Assembly: GCF_009936045.1 (NCBI RefSeq)
Contig: NZ_QWEQ01000002.1
Coordinates: forward strand, 186,001-250,000
Length of the DNA stretch: 64,000 nt
DNA from: Emergencia sp. 1XD21-10
GTDB taxonomy: Bacteria; Bacillota; Clostridia; Peptostreptococcales; Anaerovoracaceae
Direction of reading: 5' to 3'
Numbering within the stretch: the first letter of the stretch is position 1; every line of letters begins with the position of its first letter. The translations under genes and the position numbers were made by a program. Positions 17,753 through 25,797 of the stretch are shown in pieces. The notes under the pieces were generated by a model. That model saw only the letters and a list, made by a program, of their open reading frames with translations, was not told the DNA's origin and ran no database searches.

Positions 17753-17886
17753 ATCAGTTTCGACAGAACTTGAAAAATTTTGATAAAATCTTAAGATTTT
17801 CTTAGCTTTTCCCGTTTTTCTTGAAAATAAGACTTTAGTAGGATATACTATAATAGATGAACTTTGTTAGGGAACGGGAAAAAGAG

Positions 17887-18603
17887 ATGAAGAAGAAATT
17901 TCAAAATTGGTACGGGACGCATATGGACAAGTGGATTCCTGCCTATGCGTTTTTTTCATTGATAGGCTGTTTTGTATGGAACTGCCTCGTCTACTCTATT
18001 ACACAGCATCTGGGCTCAAATCTTTACCATTATGACTTTACGACGGGCTTTGACCGCAGCGTGCCCTTTTGTCCTGCTTGGGTATCAATCTATGTACTCA
18101 GCTTTCCTTTCTGGGTCATCAGCTACGCTTTGACAGCGAGGGAAAACAGCAAGGAATTTTGGTATCGCTTTGTCTTTGCCGATATGCTTGCAAGAGTCGT
18201 CTGCGGTGTGTTCTTTCTGCTGATTCCGACTACTAATGTAAGGCCAGAAATTACTGGTGACGGATTCTGGGACAACGCCATGGCATTCATCTATGCAATG
18301 GATATGCCCTACGACCTGTTTCCGTCTATCCACTGTTTGGCAAGCCTGATGTGCTATCTGGGAATCCGAAAATGCAGTACGCTTCCAAAGACTTATCGAT
18401 ATGGAACTTTGGTATTTGCAATTCTGGTTTTCATCTCCACCCAGTTTACCAAGCAGCACTATATCGTCGATGTCATCGGCGGCATCACCGTTGCTCTTGG
18501 CTGTTTTACGCTGAGCATGCACTGCAATGCTTACAAACTGCCCGAGCGGCTCTTTGCAAAAATACATATGAAAGTATTTGGAGACTACTGCAATGAGTCA
18601 TAA
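17887..18603 (+). CDS. PAP2-family membrane phosphatase
   Basis: The 238-residue protein has about six membrane segments and the PAP2 core: L-F-P-S-I-H-C-L-A-S (S-I-H motif) and S-T-Q-F-T-K-Q-H-Y-I-V-D-V (third motif, with the catalytic histidine and aspartate). The third motif has T-K where S-R is usual. It probably dephosphorylates a lipid phosphate (phosphatidic acid, undecaprenyl pyrophosphate or phosphatidylglycerolphosphate). ATG 17887 is preferred over ATG 17857, because a TATAAT box ends at 17854. It heads a four-gene phospholipid operon and overlaps the next gene by 11 bp. Confidence 0.8.
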   Translation: MKKKFQNWYGTHMDKWIPAYAFFSLIGCFVWNCLVYSITQHLGSNLYHYDFTTGFDRSVPFCPAWVSIYVLSFPFWVISYALTARENSKEFWYRFVFADMLARVVCGVFFLLIPTTNVRPEITGDGFWDNAMAFIYAMDMPYDLFPSIHCLASLMCYLGIRKCSTLPKTYRYGTLVFAILVFISTQFTKQHYIVDVIGGITVALGCFTLSMHCNAYKLPERLFAKIHMKVFGDYCNES

Positions 18604-19642
18604 GAAAAAAATTATTTTTAACTGCATATTTCTGCTGGTTTGTTTTGCCCTTACCATGTACTACGTCTTTCACGGTCAGGACTTTTCCAAGATCATGTCC
18701 TATGTGAAAGATGCCCACAGCCTTTACTGGCTCCTCGGAGTAGTGCTGGTCATCGGCTTTATTCTCGGCGAATCAGTGATTATATTTTATCTGATGAGAA
18801 GTCTTGGGAAGCAACCAAAGCTGAATCACTGTTTTCTCTACTCTTTTGTAGGATTCTTCTTCAGTCTGGTTACACCATCTGCCACTGGCGGACAGCCTGC
18901 TCAGGTTTTGTTCATGAAAAAGGACAAACTGCCTGTGCACCTGTCGACTCTGGTGCTTTTACTTGTCACCATTACCTACAAGCTGGTTTTGGTCATTATC
19001 GGAATTGCAGTTCTGATTTTAAGACCCTCTTTCGTCATGACCTGCCTTGATCCAATTATGCACTGGGTTTGGCTTGGGATTTTCCTAAACGTCCTGTGTG
19101 TAGGCGGCATGCTATGCCTGGTATTTTCACCCGGTCTTGCAAAACGCATTGTTATGGCGTGCTTCTTTCTTCTAAAAAGGTTTACCAGCTCAAAAAAAGT
19201 CCACAGCTTTGAATCAAAGCTTTCCGGCAGTATGGACAAATACAGCGCTGCTGCTAGCTATTTTGAACATCACAAGAGGATTCTGTTCAACGTTTTGGCA
19301 TTGACATTCCTGCAGAGAATTTTTTTATTCTTTATCACATGGCTAGTGCTTTGTTCCTTTGATATCACAGGGATTAATGCCCTTGAGGCCGTTACCCTGC
19401 AGGCGATGATTTCCGTTGCAGTCGACATGCTTCCGCTGCCTGGTGGTATGGGAATCAGCGAGCACTTGTTTCAGGCGGTGTTCTTGCCGATTTGCGGCAG
19501 TGTGCTGACCATTCCTGTCATGATTGTCAGCCGCGGAATCAGCTTTTACACACAGCTTTTCATCAGTGCGGTCTTTACTGTTATTGCATATTTTGTTGTA
19601 TTTAGAGAGGGAAAAGAGAAAAAAAATGATCGGATTTTATAA
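18593..19642 (+). CDS. Flippase-like membrane protein (LPG synthase TM region family)
   Basis: The 349-residue protein has about eight membrane helices and matches the UPF0104/AglD-like family, the transmembrane half of MprF: Y-S-F-V-G-F-F-F-S-L-V-T-P-S-A-T-G-G-Q-P-A-Q and, near the C-terminus, D-M-L-P-L-P-G-G-M-G-I-S-E. It has no soluble aminoacyl-transferase domain, so it would act in lipid translocation rather than lysinylation. The ATG lies inside the end of the PAP2 gene with GGAG nine bases upstream. Its position between PAP2 and PssA suggests a part in anionic lipid or PE turnover. Confidence 0.82.
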   Translation: MSHKKKIIFNCIFLLVCFALTMYYVFHGQDFSKIMSYVKDAHSLYWLLGVVLVIGFILGESVIIFYLMRSLGKQPKLNHCFLYSFVGFFFSLVTPSATGGQPAQVLFMKKDKLPVHLSTLVLLLVTITYKLVLVIIGIAVLILRPSFVMTCLDPIMHWVWLGIFLNVLCVGGMLCLVFSPGLAKRIVMACFFLLKRFTSSKKVHSFESKLSGSMDKYSAAASYFEHHKRILFNVLALTFLQRIFLFFITWLVLCSFDITGINALEAVTLQAMISVAVDMLPLPGGMGISEHLFQAVFLPICGSVLTIPVMIVSRGISFYTQLFISAVFTVIAYFVVFREGKEKKNDRIL

Positions 19643-20273
19643 CTACACAGTAATACTTACTTATATGAGTCTTTTATCAGCTATGATCGGCATGACTTTT
19701 GCCACCACAGGGCACTTCAAAATGGCAGTCTTTTGCCTCGCCCTTTCTGGCTTTTTCGATATGTTTGACGGAAAGGTTGCCAGACGCAAATTGGACAGAA
19801 CCGATGACGAAAAACTCTTCGGCATTCAGCTGGATTCCCTTTGTGATGTCGTTGCCTTTGGCGCCCTGCCGGGACTTCTGTGCTATTGTCTGGGGGTTCG
19901 CGGCAGTCTGGGCATGCTTGCAATCGGCTTTTACTGTATCTGCGGCGTCATCAGGCTGGCATTTTTCAACGTAATCGAAACCAACAATTTCTTTTCAGAA
20001 GAAGAACACGAAAAGGTTTATCATGGACTTCCGATTACTTCTATTGCAGTGATTCTGCCGCTAATTTTTCTGCTTCGCTTTGTGGTAACCACCCGAGCTT
20101 TTGTCTTGATTCTCATCGTCATGCTCTTTGGCACAGGTACTCTGTTCATCGCTGACTTTAAAATGAAAAAGCCTAGCAATAAGGTTCTCGCTCTGCTGGT
20201 TCTCATTGTGGCAGTTGCCATCGCTGTAACCTTTGCTTATTCAAAACACCTGCTGCCTGCGGCGCTGGTGTAA
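19626..20273 (+). CDS. pssA: CDP-diacylglycerol-serine O-phosphatidyltransferase
   Basis: PssA condenses CDP-diacylglycerol with serine to give phosphatidylserine. The 215-residue membrane protein has the CDP-alcohol phosphotransferase motif starting D-M-F-D-G-K-V-A-R and ending G-I-Q-L-D-S-L-C-D, with the longer spacing typical of the PssA group, and about six membrane helices. The start at ATG 19626 overlaps the upstream gene by 17 bp and has a purine-rich GAGAGGGAAAAGAG site. It is followed directly by psd, so the two consecutive steps to phosphatidylethanolamine are adjacent. Confidence 0.92.
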   Translation: MIGFYNYTVILTYMSLLSAMIGMTFATTGHFKMAVFCLALSGFFDMFDGKVARRKLDRTDDEKLFGIQLDSLCDVVAFGALPGLLCYCLGVRGSLGMLAIGFYCICGVIRLAFFNVIETNNFFSEEEHEKVYHGLPITSIAVILPLIFLLRFVVTTRAFVLILIVMLFGTGTLFIADFKMKKPSNKVLALLVLIVAVAIAVTFAYSKHLLPAALV

Positions 20274-20286
20274 CGAGGTAGAAATT

Positions 20287-21168
20287 ATGGACTGCAAAGA
20301 CAGAAAAGGAAATATCATCTACACCGACGATGGTCAGGACAAACTTCTAGAAAAACTTTACAGTAGCGCCTGCGGGCGCTTCCTTTTGCGTTTTTTGATA
20401 CCCCCCCAAATTTCAAAATTTGGAGGTTTTTTCCTGTCCCGCAAAATCTCTCGTATTGCAATCGAGCCATTTATTCGTAAAAATCAAATCGACATGACTC
20501 AGTACGAATCTCGTAAATTTTGTTCCTATAACGATTTTTTTACCAGAAAAATTAAACCAGAATGCCGTCCCATTGACCTAACGGAAACGCATCTCATCGC
20601 ACCTTGTGACAGCAGACTTACCGTTTATCCCATCACATCAGACAGCCGGTTTACAATTAAGAATACAGAGTATACGATGAAAAGTCTGCTCCGTGACGAA
20701 GAGGCTGCCAAAGCATATGAAGGAGGTCAGCTGCTGCTTTTTCGCCTTACGGTTAAAGATTATCACCGGTACTGCTATCCAGACAGCGGAATTCTAAGCA
20801 AAATCCATAAAATTCCCGGTGTGTTTCACACAGTCAACCCCATCGCAAACGATTATTTTCCCATTTACAAAGAAAACACACGCTCCTATTGCTATCTGGA
20901 AAGTGCGGTCTTTGGCACCATGCTAATGATGGAGGTCGGCGCTTTGATGGTTGGAAAAATCTGCAACTATGAAGAAAACTGCAAAGTAGTCCGCGGCATG
21001 GAAAAAGGTCACTTTGACTTTGGCGGTTCTACTATTATCCTTTGCCTTCCAGCAGGAAGCGCCATCATCGACCCGGACATTTTAGCCAATACATCAGCTG
21101 GATTTGAAACTCGAGTCAAGTATGGCGAAAAAATTGGTATACACCAAACAGAGAATGCTTTAACTTAA
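20287..21168 (+). CDS. psd: Phosphatidylserine decarboxylase proenzyme
   Basis: Psd converts phosphatidylserine to phosphatidylethanolamine. The 293-residue proenzyme carries the D-Y-H-R-Y-C-Y-P core, the H-T-V-N-P segment and the self-cleavage site F-G-G-S-T (G-S-T, where the serine becomes the pyruvoyl group). The length and N-terminal part (Y-N-D-F-F-T-R-K-I) fit the type II enzymes of Clostridia. GAGGTAG precedes ATG 20287. Near its 5' end the coding sequence contains a C7 run and a terminator-like hairpin (20401-20432). No terminator follows before the riboflavin leader. Confidence 0.93.
   Translation: MDCKDRKGNIIYTDDGQDKLLEKLYSSACGRFLLRFLIPPQISKFGGFFLSRKISRIAIEPFIRKNQIDMTQYESRKFCSYNDFFTRKIKPECRPIDLTETHLIAPCDSRLTVYPITSDSRFTIKNTEYTMKSLLRDEEAAKAYEGGQLLLFRLTVKDYHRYCYPDSGILSKIHKIPGVFHTVNPIANDYFPIYKENTRSYCYLESAVFGTMLMMEVGALMVGKICNYEENCKVVRGMEKGHFDFGGSTIILCLPAGSAIIDPDILANTSAGFETRVKYGEKIGIHQTENALT
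20401..20432 (+). terminator. Terminator-like hairpin inside psd
   Basis: A CCAAATTT / AAATTTGG stem, extended by a further C/G pair block and preceded by seven C residues, is followed at once by TTTTTT. It lies about 115 bases into the psd coding region in the sense direction. It may act as an attenuator or may be chance. Confidence 0.4.
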
Positions 21169-21482
21169 AACGATTCATTCTTGAAAAAAGTGTATAAAAA
21201 AATTTTTGAATCTTAACCGAGAATCAGAAAACATATAAAAAATGTATAAAAATCTTGGAAAATATTCTTAATGTTCATCACGATGCGAACTTATAATTAT
21301 TTCTTGAAGAAAAAACTTGCATTATATGCAAATTTTCTTTAAGATTTATCCATCATCTTGCAAGAAATACAAGAAGTATGAAATCGCTAACTATAAACTT
21401 TATACATCTTTTTTTAAAAATCGCAGTTTAGGTTAAGTTTCTCACACTATAGTAACTTCTACAGCAAAATTTCCTATAGTTC

Positions 21483-21511
21483 TTGACAAAACTATCTGAC
21501 AGGTATAAAAT
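21483..21511 (+). promoter_or_regulatory. Sigma-A promoter of the riboflavin operon
   Basis: TTGACA (21483-21488) and TAAAAT (21506-21511) are separated by 17 bp. Transcription would start near 21518, about 20 bases before the FMN riboswitch. The 310 bases upstream (21169-21480) are AT-rich with no recognisable gene. Confidence 0.75.
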
Positions 21512-21537
21512 GACCATATTGAAAAGTTCATATTGAA

Positions 21538-21645
21538 TCTTCAGGGCAGGGTGTAATTCCCGACCGGCGGTATAGTCCGCGAGCGCTTCCCGCGCTGATC
21601 CGGTGTGATTCCGGAACCGACAGTACAGTCTGGATGGAAGAAGAT
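21538..21645 (+). ncRNA. FMN riboswitch (RFN element)
   Basis: All conserved blocks of the RFN element are present in order: TCTTCAGGGCAGGGTG, ATTCCCGACCGGCGGT, CCGCGAG, GATCCGGTG, ATTCCGGAACCGACAGT and AGTCTGGATGGAAGAAGA. Binding of FMN would favour the terminator at 21669-21697 and switch off ribD-ribE-ribBA-ribH. The distance to ribD (about 440 bases) is much longer than usual. Confidence 0.95.
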
Positions 21646-21668
21646 ATTTCTTGTTTCGTTTTATGATG

Positions 21669-21697
21669 CTCTGGAATTTTTAGTTCCAGAGTTTTTT
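21669..21697 (+). terminator. Riboswitch terminator 1
   Basis: CTCTGGAA / TTCCAGAG stem with a 7-nt loop followed by TTTTTT, 24 bases after the RFN element. It is the expected expression platform. Confidence 0.85.
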
Positions 21698-21722
21698 ATA
21701 GGCGAAGCATATTTTGCAAACT

Positions 21723-21756
21723 AAAGTCCTGAATCCATGTCGATTCAGGACTTTTT
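21723..21756 (+). terminator. Second terminator in the riboflavin leader
   Basis: A 13-bp perfect stem (AAAGTCCTGAATC / GATTCAGGACTTT) with a 6-nt loop and a TTTTT tail. It lies only 25 bases after the first terminator, still before ribD. It is stronger than the first and would also block read-through. Confidence 0.8.
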
Positions 21757-22085
21757 ATTTAGAAAGAAACATAGCAACCGCATGAAACTTTGTTTTCGTA
21801 CTTTTCGACGATTTTTTACGAAAAGGTACTAAAAATCAACAGTTATTCGATGCTAACCCAGAGGCTTTCACGGCTGTCAATCAAAATTTTACATCAGTTT
21901 TGGTTCATCACCCCTTTATTTGCGCACAAATTTTCCATTATATGAGATTTTATTCTTTAATTTCCATATAATAGGCTGCACAGATTAAAAGTTTTAGTAC
22001 CTTTTTTGAAAAAAACCGAAATAAGTACTAACAGCTAGTCTCCATGCTCTTTCATGCATTTGCTTTGTGGAAAGGAATACCTCCT
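21757..22085 (+). other. Long untranslated leader between riboswitch and ribD
   Basis: No open reading frame with a ribosome binding site was found. It contains a further hairpin, GTACTTTTCG / CGAAAAGGTAC (21798-21829), and several AT-rich stretches. No convincing second promoter was recognised, although one would explain the long gap. Confidence 0.4.
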
Positions 22086-23204
22086 ATGGACAAAAAATAT
22101 ATGAGGCTTGCCATCAATCTTGCGAAAAAGGGCGCCGGTTATACCGCCCCTAACCCGCTGGTCGGCGCAGTTATCGTAAAGAATGACAAGATTATCGGAC
22201 AGGGTTTTCACGAAAAGTACGGACAGCTTCATGCTGAGCGCAACGCTCTTGCAGACTGCAGAAGTCGTGGAAATGACCCAAAAGGCGCGTCTATCTACGT
22301 GACCCTGACGCCCTGCTGTCACTACGGCAAAACGCCGCCTTGCACGGAGGCAATCATTGAAAGCGGTATTTCCCATGTCATCATCGGTTCCCGCGATCCC
22401 AATCCGCAGGTTTTAGACAAAAGTATCGAGCTCCTGAAAGCTGCCGGAATCAAAGTCACAACCGATTTCCTTCGCGAAGAATGCGACCAGCTGAATCCAA
22501 TCTTTTTCCACTATATCACCTGTCACACTCCTTATGTGACGCTGAAATATGCCATGACTATGGACGGGAAAATTGCTACCTTCGCCGGTCATTCCCAGTG
22601 GATTACAGGCGAGACTGCCCGTGCAAAGGTTCATCAGGACAGACATCTGTACACAGCGATTATGGTCGGTATTGGTACAGTTCTTGCTGACGATCCACTC
22701 TTGACCAGCAGACTGGCTGATGGCAGCGGAAAAAATCCGATTCGCATTATCTGTGACAGCAATCTTCGCACACCTCTTACGTCAAAAATTGTAACTACTG
22801 CTTCCGAAGTGGAAACAATGATTGCTACGGCAGAAAATGATCCTACGTACCACGCACCTTATCTGGAAAAAGGTTGTAAAATTCTAGTGGTTCCAAAGGA
22901 TGCTTCCGGCTCTATCGACCTGAAAATCTTGATGGTGCTTCTGGGCACCATGAAAATAGATAGTATTCTTTTGGAAGGAGGCGCTGCTCTGAACTGGTCG
23001 GCGCTGCATGCCGGCATTGTCAACAGACTGCAGGCATATATCGCCCCGAAGATTTTCGGAGGAAAAAATGCCCTCTCCCCTGTTGCCGGAGACGGCGTCG
23101 AATTTCCTTCGGAAGCTGTTAAACTGACTAATTCGAAGATTACCGCCATCGGCGAAGATTTACTCATAGAAAGCGAGGTTTTGCCATGTTTACAGGAATT
23201 GTAG
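22086..23204 (+). CDS. ribD: Riboflavin biosynthesis deaminase/reductase
   Basis: RibD does the second and third steps of riboflavin synthesis: deamination of the pyrimidine and reduction of the ribose side chain. The 372-residue product has the N-terminal cytidine-deaminase zinc site H-A-E-R-N-A and P-C-C-H-Y-G-K-T-P-P-C (residues about 50-90), and a C-terminal reductase domain starting near K-Y-A-M-T-M-D-G-K-I-A. ATG 22086 is chosen for GGAAAGGA upstream. It overlaps ribE by 19 bp. It is regulated by the FMN riboswitch upstream. Confidence 0.95.
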   Translation: MDKKYMRLAINLAKKGAGYTAPNPLVGAVIVKNDKIIGQGFHEKYGQLHAERNALADCRSRGNDPKGASIYVTLTPCCHYGKTPPCTEAIIESGISHVIIGSRDPNPQVLDKSIELLKAAGIKVTTDFLREECDQLNPIFFHYITCHTPYVTLKYAMTMDGKIATFAGHSQWITGETARAKVHQDRHLYTAIMVGIGTVLADDPLLTSRLADGSGKNPIRIICDSNLRTPLTSKIVTTASEVETMIATAENDPTYHAPYLEKGCKILVVPKDASGSIDLKILMVLLGTMKIDSILLEGGAALNWSALHAGIVNRLQAYIAPKIFGGKNALSPVAGDGVEFPSEAVKLTNSKITAIGEDLLIESEVLPCLQEL

Positions 23205-23851
23205 AAGAGTGCGGCACCGTGACAGCTGTTCAGAAAAATGCCGCTTCGGCGGTTTTACACATCGGCTGCAAAAAAATCCTGTCTGACATTCATCTGGGTG
23301 ACAGCATTGCAGTAAACGGCGTCTGCCTAACTGTCACAAGCTTTAACGGAAGCAGCTTTTCCGCTGATGTCATGCACGAAACGCTGAACCGATCCTCTCT
23401 AGGGGCTTTATCCGCAGGTAGCCGGGTCAATCTGGAGCGTGCTATGGCAGCGGGCGGCAGATTCGGCGGACATATCGTCAGCGGACATATCGACGGCACA
23501 GGCACGATTACCCAGATTCAAAAGGACGACAATGCAGTCTGGTACACCATCAACTGCGGTGATCAACTGCTAAAATATATCATAGAAAAAGGCTCCATCG
23601 CCATCGACGGAATCAGCCTGACAGTAGCGCGGCTTGAGCACCGAAGCTTTTCTGTCTCCATCATTCCCCACACCTTATCTGAAACCATACTGGCAGATAA
23701 AAAGTCGGGGGATATCGTCAATCTGGAAAACGACTGTATCGGAAAATATGTGGAGCGGCTGCTCTCCTTTGAGTATCCCAACGCTGCTCCTGCGAAAAAA
23801 GAAAGTAACATCACCGCCGCGTTTCTTGCAGAACACGGATTCAATTATTAG
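23186..23851 (+). CDS. ribE: Riboflavin synthase alpha subunit
   Basis: This enzyme joins two lumazine molecules to form riboflavin. The 221-residue protein shows the typical start M-F-T-G-I-V-E-E and two internally similar lumazine-binding repeats: [10 protein letters not shown] in the first and [10 protein letters not shown] in the second, each following a G-D-S or G-S segment. [11 protein letters not shown] joins them. Length is normal. It overlaps ribD and is followed by ribBA after a 25-base gap. Confidence 0.96.
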   Translation: MFTGIVEECGTVTAVQKNAASAVLHIGCKKILSDIHLGDSIAVNGVCLTVTSFNGSSFSADVMHETLNRSSLGALSAGSRVNLERAMAAGGRFGGHIVSGHIDGTGTITQIQKDDNAVWYTINCGDQLLKYIIEKGSIAIDGISLTVARLEHRSFSVSIIPHTLSETILADKKSGDIVNLENDCIGKYVERLLSFEYPNAAPAKKESNITAAFLAEHGFNY

Positions 23852-23876
23852 AAACAAAAAAGAAAGGAAAATCACC

Positions 23877-25085
23877 ATGAAAGAATTTGAGTTTAGTACA
23901 GTAGAAGAAGCCTTGGAAGATTTGCGCCAGGGTAAAATCATTCTCTGCACCGATGATCCGGACAGAGAAAACGAAGGCGATTTCATCTGCGCCGCAGAGT
24001 TTGCCACGACTGAAAACGTCAACTTTATGGCGGTTCATGGCAAAGGTCTTATCTGCATGCCGATGAGCGAAGAAATCTGCAGGAAACTCCAGCTTCCCCA
24101 GATGGTTGACAACAACACTGACAACCACTGCACCGCCTTTACCGTTTCCATCGATCATGTAGACACCACGACCGGCATTTCCGCTGAGGAACGTGGACTG
24201 ACCGCCAGAAAATGCGTCTCAGGTGACGCAAAACCAGAGGATTTCCGTCGTCCCGGTCACATGTTTCCGCTGCTTGCAAAGCCGCAGGGCGTTTTGGAGC
24301 GGAACGGCCATACAGAAGCAACCGTAGACCTGATGCGCCTTGCTGGGCTTTCCGAATGCGGTCTGTGCTGCGAAATCATGCGGGAAGACGGCACTATGAT
24401 GCGCACCCCGCAGTTGAAAGAACTTGCTGCCAAATATGACTTAAAATTCATCAGCATCAAAGCTATCCAGGAATACAGAAAAAAACACGAAAACCTGGTA
24501 GAATGCGTCGCTGTTACCAAACTGCCAACCAAATACGGCAACTTTATGGCACACGGCTATATCAATAAACTCAACGGCGAGCATCATATCGCATTGGTCA
24601 AAGGAGATATCGGAGACGGAGAAAATCTTTTGTGCCGTGTACACTCTGAATGTCTGACCGGCGACGCCTTCGGTTCGGCTAAGTGCGACTGCGGCGAGCA
24701 GCTTGCCGCTGCCCTGACCCAGATTGAGGCAGAAGGCAGAGGCATTCTCCTCTACATGCGGCAGGAAGGCAGAGGCATCGGCTTAATCAATAAACTGAAA
24801 GCTTATGAACTACAGGATCAGGGTATGGATACCCTGGAAGCCAACCTTGCCCTGGGTTTTGCGGGCGATCTTCGCGAATACTATATCGGCGCGCAGATTC
24901 TAAAAGATCTGGGCGCGAAAACCCTGCGGCTTTTAACCAACAACCCACAGAAGGTTTACGAACTGTCCGAGTTCGGCATGGACATCACAGAGCGCGTGCC
25001 GATTCAGATGCCTGCCACCGCCCACGACCTGTTCTATCTGAAAACCAAACAGGAAAGAATGGGACACATTCTGGATTATAAATAA
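23877..25085 (+). CDS. ribBA: Bifunctional DHBP synthase / GTP cyclohydrolase II
   Basis: The 402-residue enzyme supplies both precursors of riboflavin. The N-terminal half is 3,4-dihydroxy-2-butanone-4-phosphate synthase ([11 protein letters not shown], then R-R-P-G-H-M-F-P-L). The C-terminal half is GTP cyclohydrolase II with the zinc cysteines in H-S-E-C-L-T-G-D and C-D-C-G, and [12 protein letters not shown] 23877 has AGAAAGGA upstream; a frame extending back into ribE is spurious. Confidence 0.96.
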   Translation: MKEFEFSTVEEALEDLRQGKIILCTDDPDRENEGDFICAAEFATTENVNFMAVHGKGLICMPMSEEICRKLQLPQMVDNNTDNHCTAFTVSIDHVDTTTGISAEERGLTARKCVSGDAKPEDFRRPGHMFPLLAKPQGVLERNGHTEATVDLMRLAGLSECGLCCEIMREDGTMMRTPQLKELAAKYDLKFISIKAIQEYRKKHENLVECVAVTKLPTKYGNFMAHGYINKLNGEHHIALVKGDIGDGENLLCRVHSECLTGDAFGSAKCDCGEQLAAALTQIEAEGRGILLYMRQEGRGIGLINKLKAYELQDQGMDTLEANLALGFAGDLREYYIGAQILKDLGAKTLRLLTNNPQKVYELSEFGMDITERVPIQMPATAHDLFYLKTKQERMGHILDYK

Positions 25086-25188
25086 ACCATACGTCAAATC
25101 TTTCCCGGAGAGCTGCACTGCTCTTACTGTATAACGCTCCGGAAATGATATTGACAAAAATCTAATCTTAAGATAGGAGAAATAAAAC

Positions 25189-25656
25189 ATGAAAATTTAT
25201 GAAGGAAAATTAGTATCAAAAGAAATCAAAGTTGGCATCGTATGCGCCAGATTTAACGAATTTATCGTATCAAAGCTGCTTGGCGGCGCCCTGGACGGTC
25301 TAAAACGTCACGACGTTAAAGAAGAAAACATTGAAATTGCATGGTGCCCAGGCGCTTTTGAAATTCCTCTCATTGCACAGAAAATGGCAAAGTCCGGAAA
25401 ATACGACGCGGTCATCTGTCTTGGCGCAGTAATCCGCGGCACTACCTCCCACTATGATTACGTCTGCGCAGAAGTTTCCAAAGGCGTTGCTTCCGTCTCT
25501 TTAGCTGCGGATATTCCTGTGATGTTCGGTATTCTGACTACAGACAACATCGAGCAGGCCATCGAAAGAGCCGGCACAAAAGCTGGAAACAAAGGCTATG
25601 ACTGTGCAGTTGGCGCAATCGAGATGGTGAATCTGATTGGGGAGATTGAGAAATAA
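25189..25656 (+). CDS. ribH: 6,7-dimethyl-8-ribityllumazine synthase
   Basis: RibH condenses the pyrimidine and butanone precursors into lumazine. The 155-residue protein has [32 protein letters not shown] and [11 protein letters not shown], all family hallmarks. TAGGAG precedes the ATG. The 103-base gap to ribBA contains an imperfect CCGGAG...CTCCGG hairpin that may process or attenuate the transcript. Confidence 0.96.
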   Translation: MKIYEGKLVSKEIKVGIVCARFNEFIVSKLLGGALDGLKRHDVKEENIEIAWCPGAFEIPLIAQKMAKSGKYDAVICLGAVIRGTTSHYDYVCAEVSKGVASVSLAADIPVMFGILTTDNIEQAIERAGTKAGNKGYDCAVGAIEMVNLIGEIEK

Positions 25657-25752
25657 TTCGCGTTCCCAAAAAGCAACATATTAAAATTGTATAAGCGAAA
25701 AGTACTGACCAGCATATCTTTCGAAGAACTAAAAACTATAAAATGAATTTTT

Positions 25753-25793
25753 CAGCCCAAGGAACCTGCCGGCAAAGCAAGCCCCTTGGGTTG
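25753..25793. terminator. Hairpin between ribH and the sigma-54 activator gene
   Basis: CAGCCCAAGG pairs with CCTTGGGTTG (one G-T pair) around a 21-nt loop. T-rich sequence lies on the minus-strand side (AAATTCATTTT). It can serve both convergent genes. Confidence 0.5.
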
Positions 25794-25797
25794 TTCT

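Noticed and set aside
17786-17801. AAAATCTTAAGATTTT palindrome as the ymxH terminator
   Set aside because: The stem is all but GC-free and the T-run is poor; too weak to call.
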